Below are positions 18,557 to 27,506 of a stretch of DNA of 64,000 nt, one piece after another. Origin of the DNA: Lysinibacillus sp. FSL K6-0232 (lineage in GTDB: Bacteria; Bacillota; Bacilli; Bacillales_A; Planococcaceae); the NCBI RefSeq assembly GCF_038008325.1, contig NZ_JBBOYW010000001.1, forward strand, positions 1,850,001-1,914,000, in the 5' to 3' direction. The notes under the pieces were generated by a model. It searched no databases. It was not told the origin of the DNA and worked only from the letters and a program-made list of their open reading frames with translations. Numbering within the stretch: position 1 is the stretch's first letter; every line of letters begins with the position of its first letter. Made by a program: the position numbers and the translations under genes.

Positions 18557-19378
18557 ATGGCTATTTATCGAGTGCCGAAAAAGGGCAATTTTGTTGTGTT
18601 AGATAAGGGCTTTTTAAATGATCCACGCTTAAGCTGGAAGGCAAAGGGGCTGCTTGCGTATATGCTGTCATTGCCCGATGATTGGTCATTTTGCATGGCA
18701 GATTTAGCAACGCGCAGTAAATGCGGACGGGAGGCAACCACCAATATTGTGAAAGAGCTTATGCAGGCAGGCTATTTGCAAAAGGAGCAGTCAAGGACGG
18801 CGAAGGGAAAGTTTAGCAGGGTGGAGCTTTTTGTGTTTGAAGCACCGCCTCATGCTGCCATTCCGTTAACGGGAAAACCATCCACGGCATTACCACCAAT
18901 GGAAAAGCCGCCACTACTAAATAATCAATTACTAACTAACCAGTTACTAAAAAAGATAGATAATCAGCAAGCACCTACTGCTGTTTATCAATTTTATGAG
19001 CAGCAGGGCTTTGGCTTTCGTTCAGCCCATATTACAACCCAAATGCATCACTGGCTAACGATTTTTTCAGAGGAGATCATGATCTATGCGATGCAGCTTG
19101 CTGTGGAAAATAATGTGCTACGCTGGCGCTATGTCGAAAAAATTTTGCAAAACTGGCATGCGAAAAAGCTAAAAAATATGGCGGACATTCAAGCAGATAG
19201 ACAGCAATTTCAAGCATCTAGGAGAGGGCAAAGGCGTGAGGTGGTGCCAGAGTGGTTTTACCAGCGTCATCAGCAGCAGGAGGAACAGCCATCCACCATT
19301 GATTTTGCAGCAGAGCGTCAAAAAATATTGGCGATGCTAGAGGATGTAAAAGAAAGGAGCGAAAGCACAATTAACTAG
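18557..19378 (+). CDS. DnaD-like replication/phage-type protein
   Basis: A 273-residue protein. The N-terminal winged-helix region (GFLNDPRLSWKAKGLLAYMLSLP, then MADLATRSKCGREATTNIVKEL) is the arrangement seen in phage and plasmid replisome organisers. The C-terminal part (VYQFYEQQGFGFRSAHI to RYVEKILQNWHAKKLK) matches the DnaD C-terminal domain with its YVxxILxxW motif. The Gln/Pro-rich linker at about 115-135 is poorly conserved. Phage ancestry is likely, but no other replication genes are nearby. Confidence 0.75.
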   Translation: MAIYRVPKKGNFVVLDKGFLNDPRLSWKAKGLLAYMLSLPDDWSFCMADLATRSKCGREATTNIVKELMQAGYLQKEQSRTAKGKFSRVELFVFEAPPHAAIPLTGKPSTALPPMEKPPLLNNQLLTNQLLKKIDNQQAPTAVYQFYEQQGFGFRSAHITTQMHHWLTIFSEEIMIYAMQLAVENNVLRWRYVEKILQNWHAKKLKNMADIQADRQQFQASRRGQRREVVPEWFYQRHQQQEEQPSTIDFAAERQKILAMLEDVKERSESTIN

Positions 19379-19460
19379 AAAATATAGATTTACGTGCATT
19401 TATTAAAAGTAAGTGAATAGCTTTGTATTCACGAAAAATAAAGGAAAGGAGGGACGGAGA

Positions 19461-20237
19461 TTGAGCTATATTATTGAAAAGCAGTTGATGTCTGGCTTGC
19501 CGAATCTACCGCTCACCGCGATTAAATATATTGTCGCCCATGAATCAGGCAATCCTAGTAATACAGGGCCAAATGCATTAGAAAATGAGATTGCGTATAT
19601 GAGGCGCAATAAAGCGAATGCCTTTGTGTCCCACTGGGTTGGCGATGGTGGGCGGATTGTCCAAGTCGCACCTGTTAATCGCGTGCAATATGGCTGTGGT
19701 CCAAAGGGAAATCCTTATAGCTATGCACAGGTGGAACTGGCACGAACATCTGACAAGGAGCAGTTTCAAAAGGATTATGCGGCATATATTTGGCTCTTAC
19801 GCAAGCTGGCGATAGAGGCAGGCGTTCCGACGATATTAGATGGCAATGGGAATGGCATTAAATCACATCGCTGGATTACTGACAATTTAGGTGGTACAAC
19901 GCACCGTGATCCATTTAGTTACTTAGGGAGCATGGGGATTTCTGAGGCGCAGTTCCGACAAGATATTCAATATGGACTTGAGGGGGGATTAACATTGTCA
20001 CAGTACAATGAGCTAAAGCAGGAAATCGCAGCCTTAAAAAGCTTACTTGTAGAAAAAGCGAGCATCCAGTCAAATCAAAATGTAGGTGCATCGCATAAAG
20101 AGGCATGGGAATGGGCAGTGAAGGAAGGATTGATTCGAGGAGATGGTAGTAAAAATATGAATCCAGCAGGCGTGTTAACGCGCGAACAAATGGCAACGAT
20201 TCTTAAACGTTATTACGATAAATTTATTGCCGATTAA
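19461..20237 (+). CDS. N-acetylmuramoyl-L-alanine amidase with C-terminal SLH-like segment
   Basis: The N-terminal Amidase_2/PGRP domain cleaves the glycan-peptide amide bond of peptidoglycan. Zinc-ligand histidines are seen in IVAHESG and GGTTHRDPF. The C-terminal 45 residues (AWEWAVKEGLIRGDGSKN, then LTREQMATILKRYY) form one S-layer-homology-like repeat for wall binding. AAGGAGGG 7 bp upstream selects the TTG start. No signal peptide is seen, as in prophage endolysins; no holin is adjacent. Confidence 0.85.
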   Translation: MSYIIEKQLMSGLPNLPLTAIKYIVAHESGNPSNTGPNALENEIAYMRRNKANAFVSHWVGDGGRIVQVAPVNRVQYGCGPKGNPYSYAQVELARTSDKEQFQKDYAAYIWLLRKLAIEAGVPTILDGNGNGIKSHRWITDNLGGTTHRDPFSYLGSMGISEAQFRQDIQYGLEGGLTLSQYNELKQEIAALKSLLVEKASIQSNQNVGASHKEAWEWAVKEGLIRGDGSKNMNPAGVLTREQMATILKRYYDKFIAD

Positions 20238-20245
20238 TCGAAGAA

Positions 20246-20285
20246 GGATAAAGCTTGTTAGAATCGTAAGCTTTATCCTTTTTTT
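20246..20285 (+). terminator. Terminator
   Basis: The 11-bp stem GGATAAAGCTT / AAGCTTTATCC is followed by seven T residues. Confidence 0.9.
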
Positions 20286-20344
20286 AATAAATAAAGGTCT
20301 TTGAAAATTTTTGTCGAATAAGGTATAAGAGAGGAGATGTTTCG

Positions 20345-20632
20345 ATGTTAACCAAAATTAAAAAGGTAAAGTTGGAACAAGCAAGAAAAAAACCATTATA
20401 TCAAGTTGTGATGGAGTGTCCCAATGGCAAACAGCTTTATGTAAAGTTTGATTACACGTATGCAACAAAAAATTTCTGGCCGCTAAAGGTGAATTATAAT
20501 CGCAAAAACTACGGAGCTAAGCTAGCATGGTATACCAATGAAGTTGAAAATATGACAGTCGCCCTATTTTTAGAAACAATCGCGCAAAAAATTAATAAGC
20601 AATACCAATTTGACTTAAAGCAGCATCCATAA
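20345..20632 (+). CDS. Hypothetical protein
   Basis: A 95-residue basic protein with a clear GAGAGGAGATG ribosome site. The sequence alternates strand-forming segments (YQVVMECPNGKQLYVKFDY) and ends in a helix. No family recognised. A GCAGC/GCTGC hairpin with T run overlaps its end (about 20621-20648) and lies between this and the convergent gene. Confidence 0.65.
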   Translation: MLTKIKKVKLEQARKKPLYQVVMECPNGKQLYVKFDYTYATKNFWPLKVNYNRKNYGAKLAWYTNEVENMTVALFLETIAQKINKQYQFDLKQHP

Positions 20633-20664
20633 AAGGACGCTGCTTTTTTTGATCGCGGGTAAGG

Positions 20665-21252
20665 CTATTTTGTTGCAATATGAACTGTTAATGTTGCTTC
20701 ATCAAATGTGACATTTGCACCGAGTGCTTGGCTGACAAAGCGTAGTGGCACCATTGTTGTTCCTTGATAAATTTCAGCAGGATGATTAAGTGTAATGGTA
20801 GATGTTGCGCCATTTGTATCAACATATGCGACTTTATTGCCAACGCCAATGACAATTTTTTTATTGTCCTTGATGGCAGTTACTTTTTTTGTTGCATTTT
20901 CATAAGAAACTGTTGCGCCAAGTGATTGAAAAATAGCTTTCATTGGTACTAATGTTGTGCCATTTTTCATATAAGCGCCAGGTGCATAGTTTTGCTTTGT
21001 GTTATTTAGGTAAACGGCAACCTTTGTAAGTGCTGGAGCTGGCGTCGCCTTTGGTGGCTGCGGATTGTGGCTATGACTATTTCCAGCATCACCGTTATGG
21101 TAATGGTAGCCAGAGCAAAGCCCCTTTGCCTTGGATTTGTCGGAGCAGTTGTGACCGCCATTGCTGTCTAAACGTCCTGGATGCGCCTCAGCAATAGAGG
21201 CTGTTGTCAAAAATACTGTAAGCATTGCCATCAATAAAACCAATTTTTTCAT
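20665..21252 (-). CDS. Secreted YHYH-domain protein with copper-amine-oxidase-N (stalk) domain
   Basis: A 195-residue exported protein. The signal peptide MKKLVLLMAMLTVFLTTASI ends before a YHYH-type region with HPGRLDSNGGHNC and GLCSGYHYHNGDAG, likely metal-binding. A Pro-rich linker follows. The C-terminal copper-amine-oxidase N-terminal-like domain shows paired motifs (TTLVPMKAIFQSLGATV and TTMVPLRFVSQALGANV). GGAGG next to the ATG at 21252 excludes the 11-residue longer start. Probably wall-associated. Confidence 0.85.
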   Translation of the reverse strand: MKKLVLLMAMLTVFLTTASIAEAHPGRLDSNGGHNCSDKSKAKGLCSGYHYHNGDAGNSHSHNPQPPKATPAPALTKVAVYLNNTKQNYAPGAYMKNGTTLVPMKAIFQSLGATVSYENATKKVTAIKDNKKIVIGVGNKVAYVDTNGATSTITLNHPAEIYQGTTMVPLRFVSQALGANVTFDEATLTVHIATK

Positions 21253-21346
21253 AGTTATCCTCCAATTTTTAAAATATGTAAGCATTATACTATTAAAAAA
21301 TGGAATTTGATATATTTTTATTGTAAATAAATGAATATGCAGCTAT

Positions 21347-21826
21347 CTAGACAATAAATTGATTGTCAATGGTTTGTTGGAATAGCCGCTGAAGCACCGT
21401 GGCAAAGGCTGCGACAATGCTTGTTGCCAAAATGCTGATAAGCGCCAGCATCACAATAGCTGTCATATCTTCTTTGCCATAAAAGACAATGAGCGATGTC
21501 ACAATGCCTGCTACAAGAAGTAGCACGATGCTGAGTGCACAATGTTTAATTTTGACTAAAGCCTTTATAGAGGAGGCAGAAAATGTTTGATTGCGACTAA
21601 TATTTGTGAATAGCAGATAGACTTGATACAGTGCTATCAAAAATGGCACACAGAGCATATATGCATACAGTAAAAAAAGATAGGATATATAGGTTGTATC
21701 AGGATGTGCTGCGGCATCTTTCCTTGCTATTTCTGGTAATCCAAATAGCGCTACAGCCAAAGCAGCCACACCTAGCATGATCACAACACCCTTTAAGAAC
21801 AGAAGCGCTCCTTGTTGACGTTTCAT
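21347..21826 (-). CDS. DUF2975 family membrane protein
   Basis: About 159 residues with four hydrophobic segments, beginning MKRQQGALLFLKGVVIM and containing the YMLCVPFLIALYQVYLLF segment typical of DUF2975. These are often paired with a small Cro-type regulator, absent here. GAGGTG favours the second of two adjacent ATGs. Confidence 0.75.
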   Translation of the reverse strand: MKRQQGALLFLKGVVIMLGVAALAVALFGLPEIARKDAAAHPDTTYISYLFLLYAYMLCVPFLIALYQVYLLFTNISRNQTFSASSIKALVKIKHCALSIVLLLVAGIVTSLIVFYGKEDMTAIVMLALISILATSIVAAFATVLQRLFQQTIDNQFIV

Positions 21827-21943
21827 CATAACACCTCGTTTATTTTGTGATAGATTGATTTTAAAACAAAATTTATCGTTTATCAATAAAAAAATATTGC
21901 AAAACAAAAAGGCATCAATCCATTACGGATCAATGCCTGTCGT

Positions 21944-22650
21944 TTAACATCTTACATATTTGCGTTTAAAGCCAACTCTGCCTCGTTCTATATCCTTTTG
22001 AATCGTTTCATAGGCATGGAGAGTGGCATTTTTTTTATTGTCACGCTTCATTTCCACTGGTCCGATTGCTTGTGCTGTTGCGACAGCCTGCTTATGAAGC
22101 GGCACATAGGAAATAGCAACCGTATAGAGGAACGTATTCATGGCTGACTGTGTACGTGGAGGCGCCTCAGTAATCGTATTTTTCACCGTTTCCAGCATAG
22201 CGGCAAGCTTGCTTTCGGAAAATTCATGGTCTTTGCGATTGCCAATTAGCCAGCAGTAGCAGCTCCAGCCCGCTGACATGCGCAGCTCATCACCGCTTGC
22301 AATCCATGCATCCGCAACCTCCTGTGCAATAGGTGCTTCCGCCAATGTAACGGCTACCACATAGTCCGACAGCATATAAAAATAAGCCCCGTCCATCCAA
22401 CGGTCAAAATCTGCCGCTGTCATTGCCTTCGGGTCTGCAATTACCCCTGCAAAGTACATAGCATCATAATTGCCTGTTGCATAAAGCTCCTCTGCTAAAG
22501 CTTGATTAATCTTTATTTGCTTTGCGAGAGGCTTCATTGCACCTGTTGCTACACCAAATAATGGCTCCTGCGCCCATTTGATAGATACATTTTTTTCGTG
22601 CGCTCCTTGCCCAGAGCCTCTAGCTCCTGCATCACTGTTGCTGCGTCCAT
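21944..22650 (-). pseudogene. DNA alkylation repair (AlkD-like HEAT) gene, frameshifted
   Basis: The main frame (to 22537) encodes an AlkD-like HEAT-repeat DNA glycosylase (GNYDAMYFAGVIADPKAM, DRWMDGAYFYMLSDYVV, AGWSCYCWLIGNRKDH). Its natural N-terminus lies in another frame: from the ATG at 22650, with AAGGATG upstream, comes MDAATVMQELEALGKER through KMYLSNG, then a stop. One missing base near 22571-22575 would join it to AQEPLFGVATGAMKPL. Either a recent inactivation or an assembly error. Confidence 0.8.
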
Positions 22651-22778
22651 TGATTCACACATCCTTTTTATTATTACTACTAATTATCCTATAAGAAGTA
22701 CCTATTTGTCATGGCTTGCGCTTTATTTGAATAGTAAGCTTATGGTAGTGTTAGAGAAAAAGCAGAAGGAGTGATAGT

Positions 22779-23615
22779 ATGACAATTCCATCAATTACAT
22801 TAAATGATGGGCTACAAATTCCGAGTATAGGACTCGGCACATATGCATTAAATGGCGCACAAGGTGTAGCGGCTATCCAAAGTGCCTTAGACAATGGCTA
22901 TCGCCTGCTTGATACGGCCTTTAATTATGAAAATGAAGGAGCAGTTGGTGAGGCGATTCGCAGAAGCTCTGTTGCTAGAGAGGAAATTATTGTAACATCT
23001 AAGCTGCCTGGCAGACATCATCGCTATGATCGGGCATTAAAAACCATTCAGGAATCATTGTATCGCTTACATGTCGATTATGTAGATATGTATTTAATTC
23101 ATTGGCCAAATCCAAAGCAGGATTTGTATGTCGAGGCTTGGCAAGCATTGATTGACGCCAAAAAATGGGGCTTAGTGCGCTCCATCGGCGTCTGTAATTT
23201 TAATGCGGAGCATATTGATCGTTTAGTACAGGAAACAGGTGTCGCCCCAAGCATCAATCAAATTGAATTACATCCGCGCTTTTCGCAGGTCGAGCAGCTT
23301 GCCTATAACCAATCACACGGCATTGTGACAGAGGCATGGAGCCCGCTGGAGCGCTCAGGCACTGTGCTACAAGACGAAAAACTACTCCAGCTTGCCCATC
23401 AACACGGCAAAACACCTGGTCAAATTATTTTACGCTGGCATATTCAACTAGGCACTGTGCCATTACCAAAATCAGCTTCACCAAAACGCCAGCTTGAAAA
23501 TCTCCAAGTTTTTGATTTTGCATTAAATGAACAGGAGATGCAAGTAATCTCCTCCCTGACAAGCGCAGCAGGTCGCATTAACAATCAAGACCCTGCCGAA
23601 TACGAGGAGTTTTAA
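22779..23615 (+). CDS. Aldo/keto reductase
   Basis: An NADPH-dependent aldo/keto reductase of 278 residues with the AKR tetrad D45, Y50, K75 and H108 (LLDTAFNYENEG, TSKLPG and LIHWPNP). The C-terminal LPKSASPKRQLENLQVF segment binds the NADP phosphate. It resembles the bacterial 2,5-diketo-gluconate/methylglyoxal reductase group. GAAGGAGTGA precedes the ATG. A bidirectional hairpin (23619-23655) ends the unit. Confidence 0.9.
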   Translation: MTIPSITLNDGLQIPSIGLGTYALNGAQGVAAIQSALDNGYRLLDTAFNYENEGAVGEAIRRSSVAREEIIVTSKLPGRHHRYDRALKTIQESLYRLHVDYVDMYLIHWPNPKQDLYVEAWQALIDAKKWGLVRSIGVCNFNAEHIDRLVQETGVAPSINQIELHPRFSQVEQLAYNQSHGIVTEAWSPLERSGTVLQDEKLLQLAHQHGKTPGQIILRWHIQLGTVPLPKSASPKRQLENLQVFDFALNEQEMQVISSLTSAAGRINNQDPAEYEEF

Positions 23616-23618
23616 AAA

Positions 23619-23655
23619 CAGCCTTCTCACTCAATAGCTTTGAGTGGGGAGGCTG
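23619..23655 (+). terminator. Terminator-like hairpin
   Basis: CAGCCTTCTCACTCA pairs with TGAGTGGGGAGGCTG just after the aldo/keto reductase stop. Confidence 0.65.
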
Positions 23656-23826
23656 CTTACTTAATATTATCTATATAATAATATATTCAGAAAATAAAAT
23701 ATATTTTAAATATTATATATCAACACTTTTGTTTTTTTAGAAAATACAGTTGTATTATTGTGATATACATTGTATGATTATTTTACAATAAAATAATTAT
23801 ACATCTAAGGATTGTGGAGGAAGGAA

Positions 23827-25035
23827 ATGAAGGCATTATTTCAAACATGGAACCGTATCAATCTCGTTAGTCGCATTGTGGTGGGGATTATTGTCGGTAT
23901 ACTTTTAGCAGTAACGGTTCCAGAGGCAGTAAGTGGCGTGTCCATTTTAGGAACGCTATTTGTAGGGGCATTAAAGGCTGTTGCGCCTGTCCTTGTATTT
24001 ATTTTAGTGATTAATGCACTGGCATCCCATGTGAGTGGCAAGGCAACAAATATGAAGATGGTGATTGCGCTCTATTTAGCAAGTACATTTTTAGCAGGAT
24101 TAGTAGCGGTTATTGTCAGCTTTTTATTCCCAACAACGCTCACATTAAAAACAGGTGCGGAGGAAGTTGCTCCACCAAGTGGGATTACAGAAGTATTAGA
24201 GTCACTTTTATTTAATATTGTATCCAACCCTGTTAGTGCCATTATGGATGCGAATTATCTTGGTATTTTAGCATGGGCAGTGTTATTTGGGATTGCATTA
24301 AAGGCAGCTAGTGACACAACCAAAACAATGCTTAGCAATGTATCAGATGCTGTAACAAAAATTGTGCAATGGATTATTAGCTTAGCACCTATTGGGGTTA
24401 TGGGAATTGTTTTTGATATTATTTCATCAACAGGCTTATCGGCATTGGCAGAGTATGGACGATTAATTATTATTTTAGTGGCAACAATGTTCTTTATCGC
24501 TTTAGTGGTCAATCCATTGATGGTTTTTGTGGTGGCACGTCGCAACCCATATCCACTTGTATTAACATGCTTAAAGGAAAGCGGCACAATGGCATTCTTT
24601 ACACGTAGCTCGGCTGCCAATATTCCAGTCAATATGGCGTTAGCTGAAAAGCTAAAGCTCAATAAAGATACATATGCAGTATCCATTCCATTAGGCGCAA
24701 CAATTAATATGGCGGGAGCGGCTGTGACGATTTCGATGTTAACAATGGCAACAGCACATACGCTCGGCATTGAAGTAGATATTTTAACAGCGGTAATTTT
24801 AATGGTACTAGCAGCGGTATCAGCGGCTGGTGCATCAGGTGTGCCGGGCGGCTCCTTATTATTAATTCCGCTTGCTTGTAGCTTATTAGGCATTTCGGAT
24901 GATATTGCGATGCAGGTTGTAGCAATTGGCTTTATTATCGGCGTTGTACAGGATTCCTGTGAAACAGCGTTGAACTCATCATCAGACATTGTCTTTACAG
25001 CGGCTGCGGAGTATGCAAAGGAACGACAACAATAA
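23827..25035 (+). CDS. sstT: SstT-like Na+/serine-threonine symporter
   Basis: A 402-residue member of the dicarboxylate/amino acid:cation symporter family with eight or more hydrophobic segments. The hairpin-loop motif [14 protein letters not shown], the [13 protein letters not shown] segment and [16 protein letters not shown] match SstT closely. The late [15 protein letters not shown] carries the conserved substrate-binding aspartate and asparagine. GGAGG at 23816-23820 sets the ATG at 23827. Location: cytoplasmic membrane. Confidence 0.88.
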   Translation: MKALFQTWNRINLVSRIVVGIIVGILLAVTVPEAVSGVSILGTLFVGALKAVAPVLVFILVINALASHVSGKATNMKMVIALYLASTFLAGLVAVIVSFLFPTTLTLKTGAEEVAPPSGITEVLESLLFNIVSNPVSAIMDANYLGILAWAVLFGIALKAASDTTKTMLSNVSDAVTKIVQWIISLAPIGVMGIVFDIISSTGLSALAEYGRLIIILVATMFFIALVVNPLMVFVVARRNPYPLVLTCLKESGTMAFFTRSSAANIPVNMALAEKLKLNKDTYAVSIPLGATINMAGAAVTISMLTMATAHTLGIEVDILTAVILMVLAAVSAAGASGVPGGSLLLIPLACSLLGISDDIAMQVVAIGFIIGVVQDSCETALNSSSDIVFTAAAEYAKERQQ

Positions 25036-25064
25036 TATAATGACAAACATCTTTGCTGATGGTA

Positions 25065-25108
25065 GCTAAAAGGAATTGAGAAGTTCTCAATTCCTTTTAG
25101 CATTTTTT
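25065..25108 (+). terminator. Terminator
   Basis: A perfect 18-bp palindromic stem (GCTAAAAGGAATTGAGAA and its complement) with a one-base centre is followed by a T run. Confidence 0.9.
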
Positions 25109-25345
25109 CTCCTTTTATAAAGAAAAAAGCCCACAGACAAACACTACACTAAAATAGTTGCAACAGCAATCCATTATAGCATTTTACTGTAATGTTAAAT
25201 TTTACTTGAAATGGATAGTTTATCGCAGTAAGCAGGCTGACAGAGCGTTGACAAACGAAATTCGCAAAGCAACCCAATGTAACAACGAAAATTGGGAATA
25301 GATGAGCGCAAATCGGGCAAGGTAATACTACTTGGAGGTGATGAT

Positions 25346-25513
25346 GTGACAAAGGGAAAGCAATATAAGCGTGAGTCGGAGCTGGCAGAATTGGCGATGG
25401 ATTTAAGTCCAGATGATCTAGATGTGCGTGAAGATAATGCGTTAACACAGGAGCAAAAGAACAATGCAGATAACCATAACGATTCGAAAAAATCCTCAGC
25501 ACGTAAAAAATAA
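25346..25513 (+). CDS. Small hydrophilic protein
   Basis: A 55-residue protein from GTG 25346, preceded by GGAGGTGATG. It is very polar, with an acidic centre (DLSPDDLDVRED) and a Lys/Arg tail. Composition resembles small Bacillales proteins of the spore or stress type, but no family is assigned. A hairpin terminator follows (25526-25569). Long minus-strand open frames across it are shadows. Confidence 0.55.
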   Translation: MTKGKQYKRESELAELAMDLSPDDLDVREDNALTQEQKNNADNHNDSKKSSARKK

Positions 25514-25740
25514 ATATAACGTAAAAGGCTATGGAGAACGTCGCAACCTTCTCGATAGCCTAATTTTATTGAGCGAGTAGCCAAAAATCAGCTATCATGA
25601 CATTTTCCTCATCATGTGGCTAGCGATTCTGATGCCAGCAATCCATACATACACAAAGCCTATCATAGCAAAAAGAATCGATATTTGCTGACAGATAGCG
25701 TAAGATGAAAAAATAGAGAGAAATGCTGGAGGGAATAACG

Positions 25741-26775
25741 ATGATACGATTTGATAATGATTATGCAGAGGGCGCACACCCACAAATTTTACAGCGTTTA
25801 GTTGCCACAAATGAGGAGCAATCACCAGGCTATGGTATGGATGAGCATAGCGAAAAAGCGAGAGCCTATATTCAGCAAGCAATTGGGGCAGAGCATGCGG
25901 CTGTTCATTTTTTAGTTGGAGGCACACAAACTAATACGACTGTGATTGCCTCAATTTTGCGACCTTATCAGGGGGTGATCGCTGCTAATACAGGTCATAT
26001 TGCCGTGCATGAAACAGGGGCTATTGAAGCAGCAGGTCATAAGGTTTTAACCATTGCTAGCGATGATGGCAAAATTACCGCTGCACAGGTAAAAGCCCTT
26101 TATGATGGGCATTGGCAGGACAGCACACATGAGCATATGGTACAGCCAGGCTTAGTCTATATATCGCATCCTACAGAAAATGGCACAACCTATAGCAAGG
26201 CAGAGCTAACAGCCCTTAGCGAAATGTGTCGTGCTTGCGGCTTGCCATTATTTTTAGATGGCGCACGCTTGGGCTACGGGCTTGTTGCGCAGGGAAATGA
26301 TTTATCTTTAGCGGATATTGCTCGGCTTTGTGATGTTTTTTATATTGGAGGCACAAAGCTGGGCGCAATGTTTGGTGAGGCTGTTGTGATTATGAATCCT
26401 ACCTATCAAGCACATTTTCGCTATATGATGAAGCAACGAGGCGGGCTGCTTGCCAAAGGTCGCCTGCTAGGCATTCAATTTGAAGCATTATTTGAAGATA
26501 CGCTATATTTGGATATTGCTCATCATGCTGTAGCAATGGCCATGCAAATACGTCAGGCATTTGTTGCTAAAGGCTTTACATTGCGCTATGATTCCAAGAC
26601 AAATCAGCAATTTCCGATTTTGCCAAAGCCGATTTTAGAAAAATTAAGTGAAGCATACTCCTTCGCAATATGGGAGCCGTATAGTGATACACATACTGTT
26701 GTGCGCTTTTGTACAAGCTGGGCAACAAAGCAGGAGCATGTGGATCAGCTTATCGCGGAGATTGAGCAGCTATGA
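25741..26775 (+). CDS. Low-specificity L-threonine aldolase
   Basis: A PLP-dependent beta-eliminating lyase-type enzyme cleaving L-threonine or allo-threonine to glycine and acetaldehyde. In the 344-residue protein, PLP contacts are visible as D173 in FLDGARLGYG and the Schiff-base lysine K206 in YIGGTKLGAMFGEA, with the GGTQTNTTV phosphate-binding stretch near residue 60. GGAGGG upstream selects the ATG at 25741. ATGA overlap with the next gene. Confidence 0.85.
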   Translation: MIRFDNDYAEGAHPQILQRLVATNEEQSPGYGMDEHSEKARAYIQQAIGAEHAAVHFLVGGTQTNTTVIASILRPYQGVIAANTGHIAVHETGAIEAAGHKVLTIASDDGKITAAQVKALYDGHWQDSTHEHMVQPGLVYISHPTENGTTYSKAELTALSEMCRACGLPLFLDGARLGYGLVAQGNDLSLADIARLCDVFYIGGTKLGAMFGEAVVIMNPTYQAHFRYMMKQRGGLLAKGRLLGIQFEALFEDTLYLDIAHHAVAMAMQIRQAFVAKGFTLRYDSKTNQQFPILPKPILEKLSEAYSFAIWEPYSDTHTVVRFCTSWATKQEHVDQLIAEIEQL

Positions 26776-27326
26776 CTACATATATCGCACTGTTAAGAGG
26801 CATTAATGTAGGTGGGCATAATAAAATAAAAATGGCTGCATTACGAGAGGCATTGCAAACATTGGCACTCCATAATATTCAAACCTATATACAAAGCGGC
26901 AATATACTGTTTGAATCAAGCGAAAGTGAAGCTGTGCTGCAACAGCAAATTCACGCTACGATTCAGGAGGTGTTTGCTATTACAAGCACCGTCATTATTA
27001 GAACGGCTGAGGAATTTCAAGCAATTGTGAAGGAATGTCCTTTTTCAGCGGAGGAAATAGCAGCGGCAGGTGCTACCGCTATAGGAGAGTGCCTTCATGT
27101 TGCATTCCTGCCAGCGCCGCCAACAGCGGTAAGTGCTGAAACCTTTTTAGCCTATGCCAATGATAAGGAACGCTGCGTGATAGCGGGAAGAAATATTTAT
27201 TTATTATTTTATGAAAGCGTCCGCAATGCCAAACTCAGTCAAAAGCTCCATCAGCTAGAGCTTCCAGCAACTGTTCGTAATTGGAAGACAATCACAAAGC
27301 TGGCGGCGATGGCTGATGGCATTTAA
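26772..27326 (+). CDS. DUF1697 family protein
   Basis: A 184-residue protein starting with the DUF1697 signature YIALLRGINVGGHNKIKMA and TYIQSGNILFES. Function is unknown for the family. It overlaps the aldolase gene by 4 bp and so is translationally coupled. Confidence 0.85.
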   Translation: MTTYIALLRGINVGGHNKIKMAALREALQTLALHNIQTYIQSGNILFESSESEAVLQQQIHATIQEVFAITSTVIIRTAEEFQAIVKECPFSAEEIAAAGATAIGECLHVAFLPAPPTAVSAETFLAYANDKERCVIAGRNIYLLFYESVRNAKLSQKLHQLELPATVRNWKTITKLAAMADGI

Positions 27327-27340
27327 GTAGCAAGTGAAGC

Positions 27341-27410
27341 GCGGGTATTTGACATCAAAGTGCGGGTATTTACTATTCAAACGCGGGTAACAGTTCAACA
27401 ATCGCGGGTA
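27341..27410. repeat. 21-bp phased GCGGGTA repeat cluster
   Basis: GCGGGTA occurs at 27341, 27362, 27383 and 27404, exactly 21 bp apart each time, between the convergent DUF1697 and oxidoreductase genes. The sequence between copies is not conserved. Confidence 0.85.
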
Positions 27411-27433
27411 ACGATAGCCACTAGTTCATATAG

Positions 27434-27469
27434 AAAAAAGCTGTAGCGTCAACATAGACACTACAGCTT
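27434..27469 (-). terminator. Terminator of the oxidoreductase gene
   Basis: On the minus strand AAGCTGTAG...CTACAGCTT is followed by six T residues, 38 bp past the stop at 27507. Confidence 0.8.
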
Positions 27470-27506
27470 CAGAATTGGTTGATGCCCTTTGAGGTTCTCA
27501 AATGCA

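Noticed and set aside
18557..20237. Prophage remnant (DnaD-like protein plus amidase)
   Set aside because: Only two phage-like genes, with ordinary neighbours and no integrase, capsid or attachment repeats.
24255..25103. 282-codon minus-strand frame over the SstT-like gene
   Set aside because: Shadow of the transporter; low-complexity Ile/Thr/Ala composition and no ribosome site.
25149..25927. Minus-strand frames of 110-129 codons
   Set aside because: They oppose a small gene with a good ribosome site and the threonine aldolase start; no family features.
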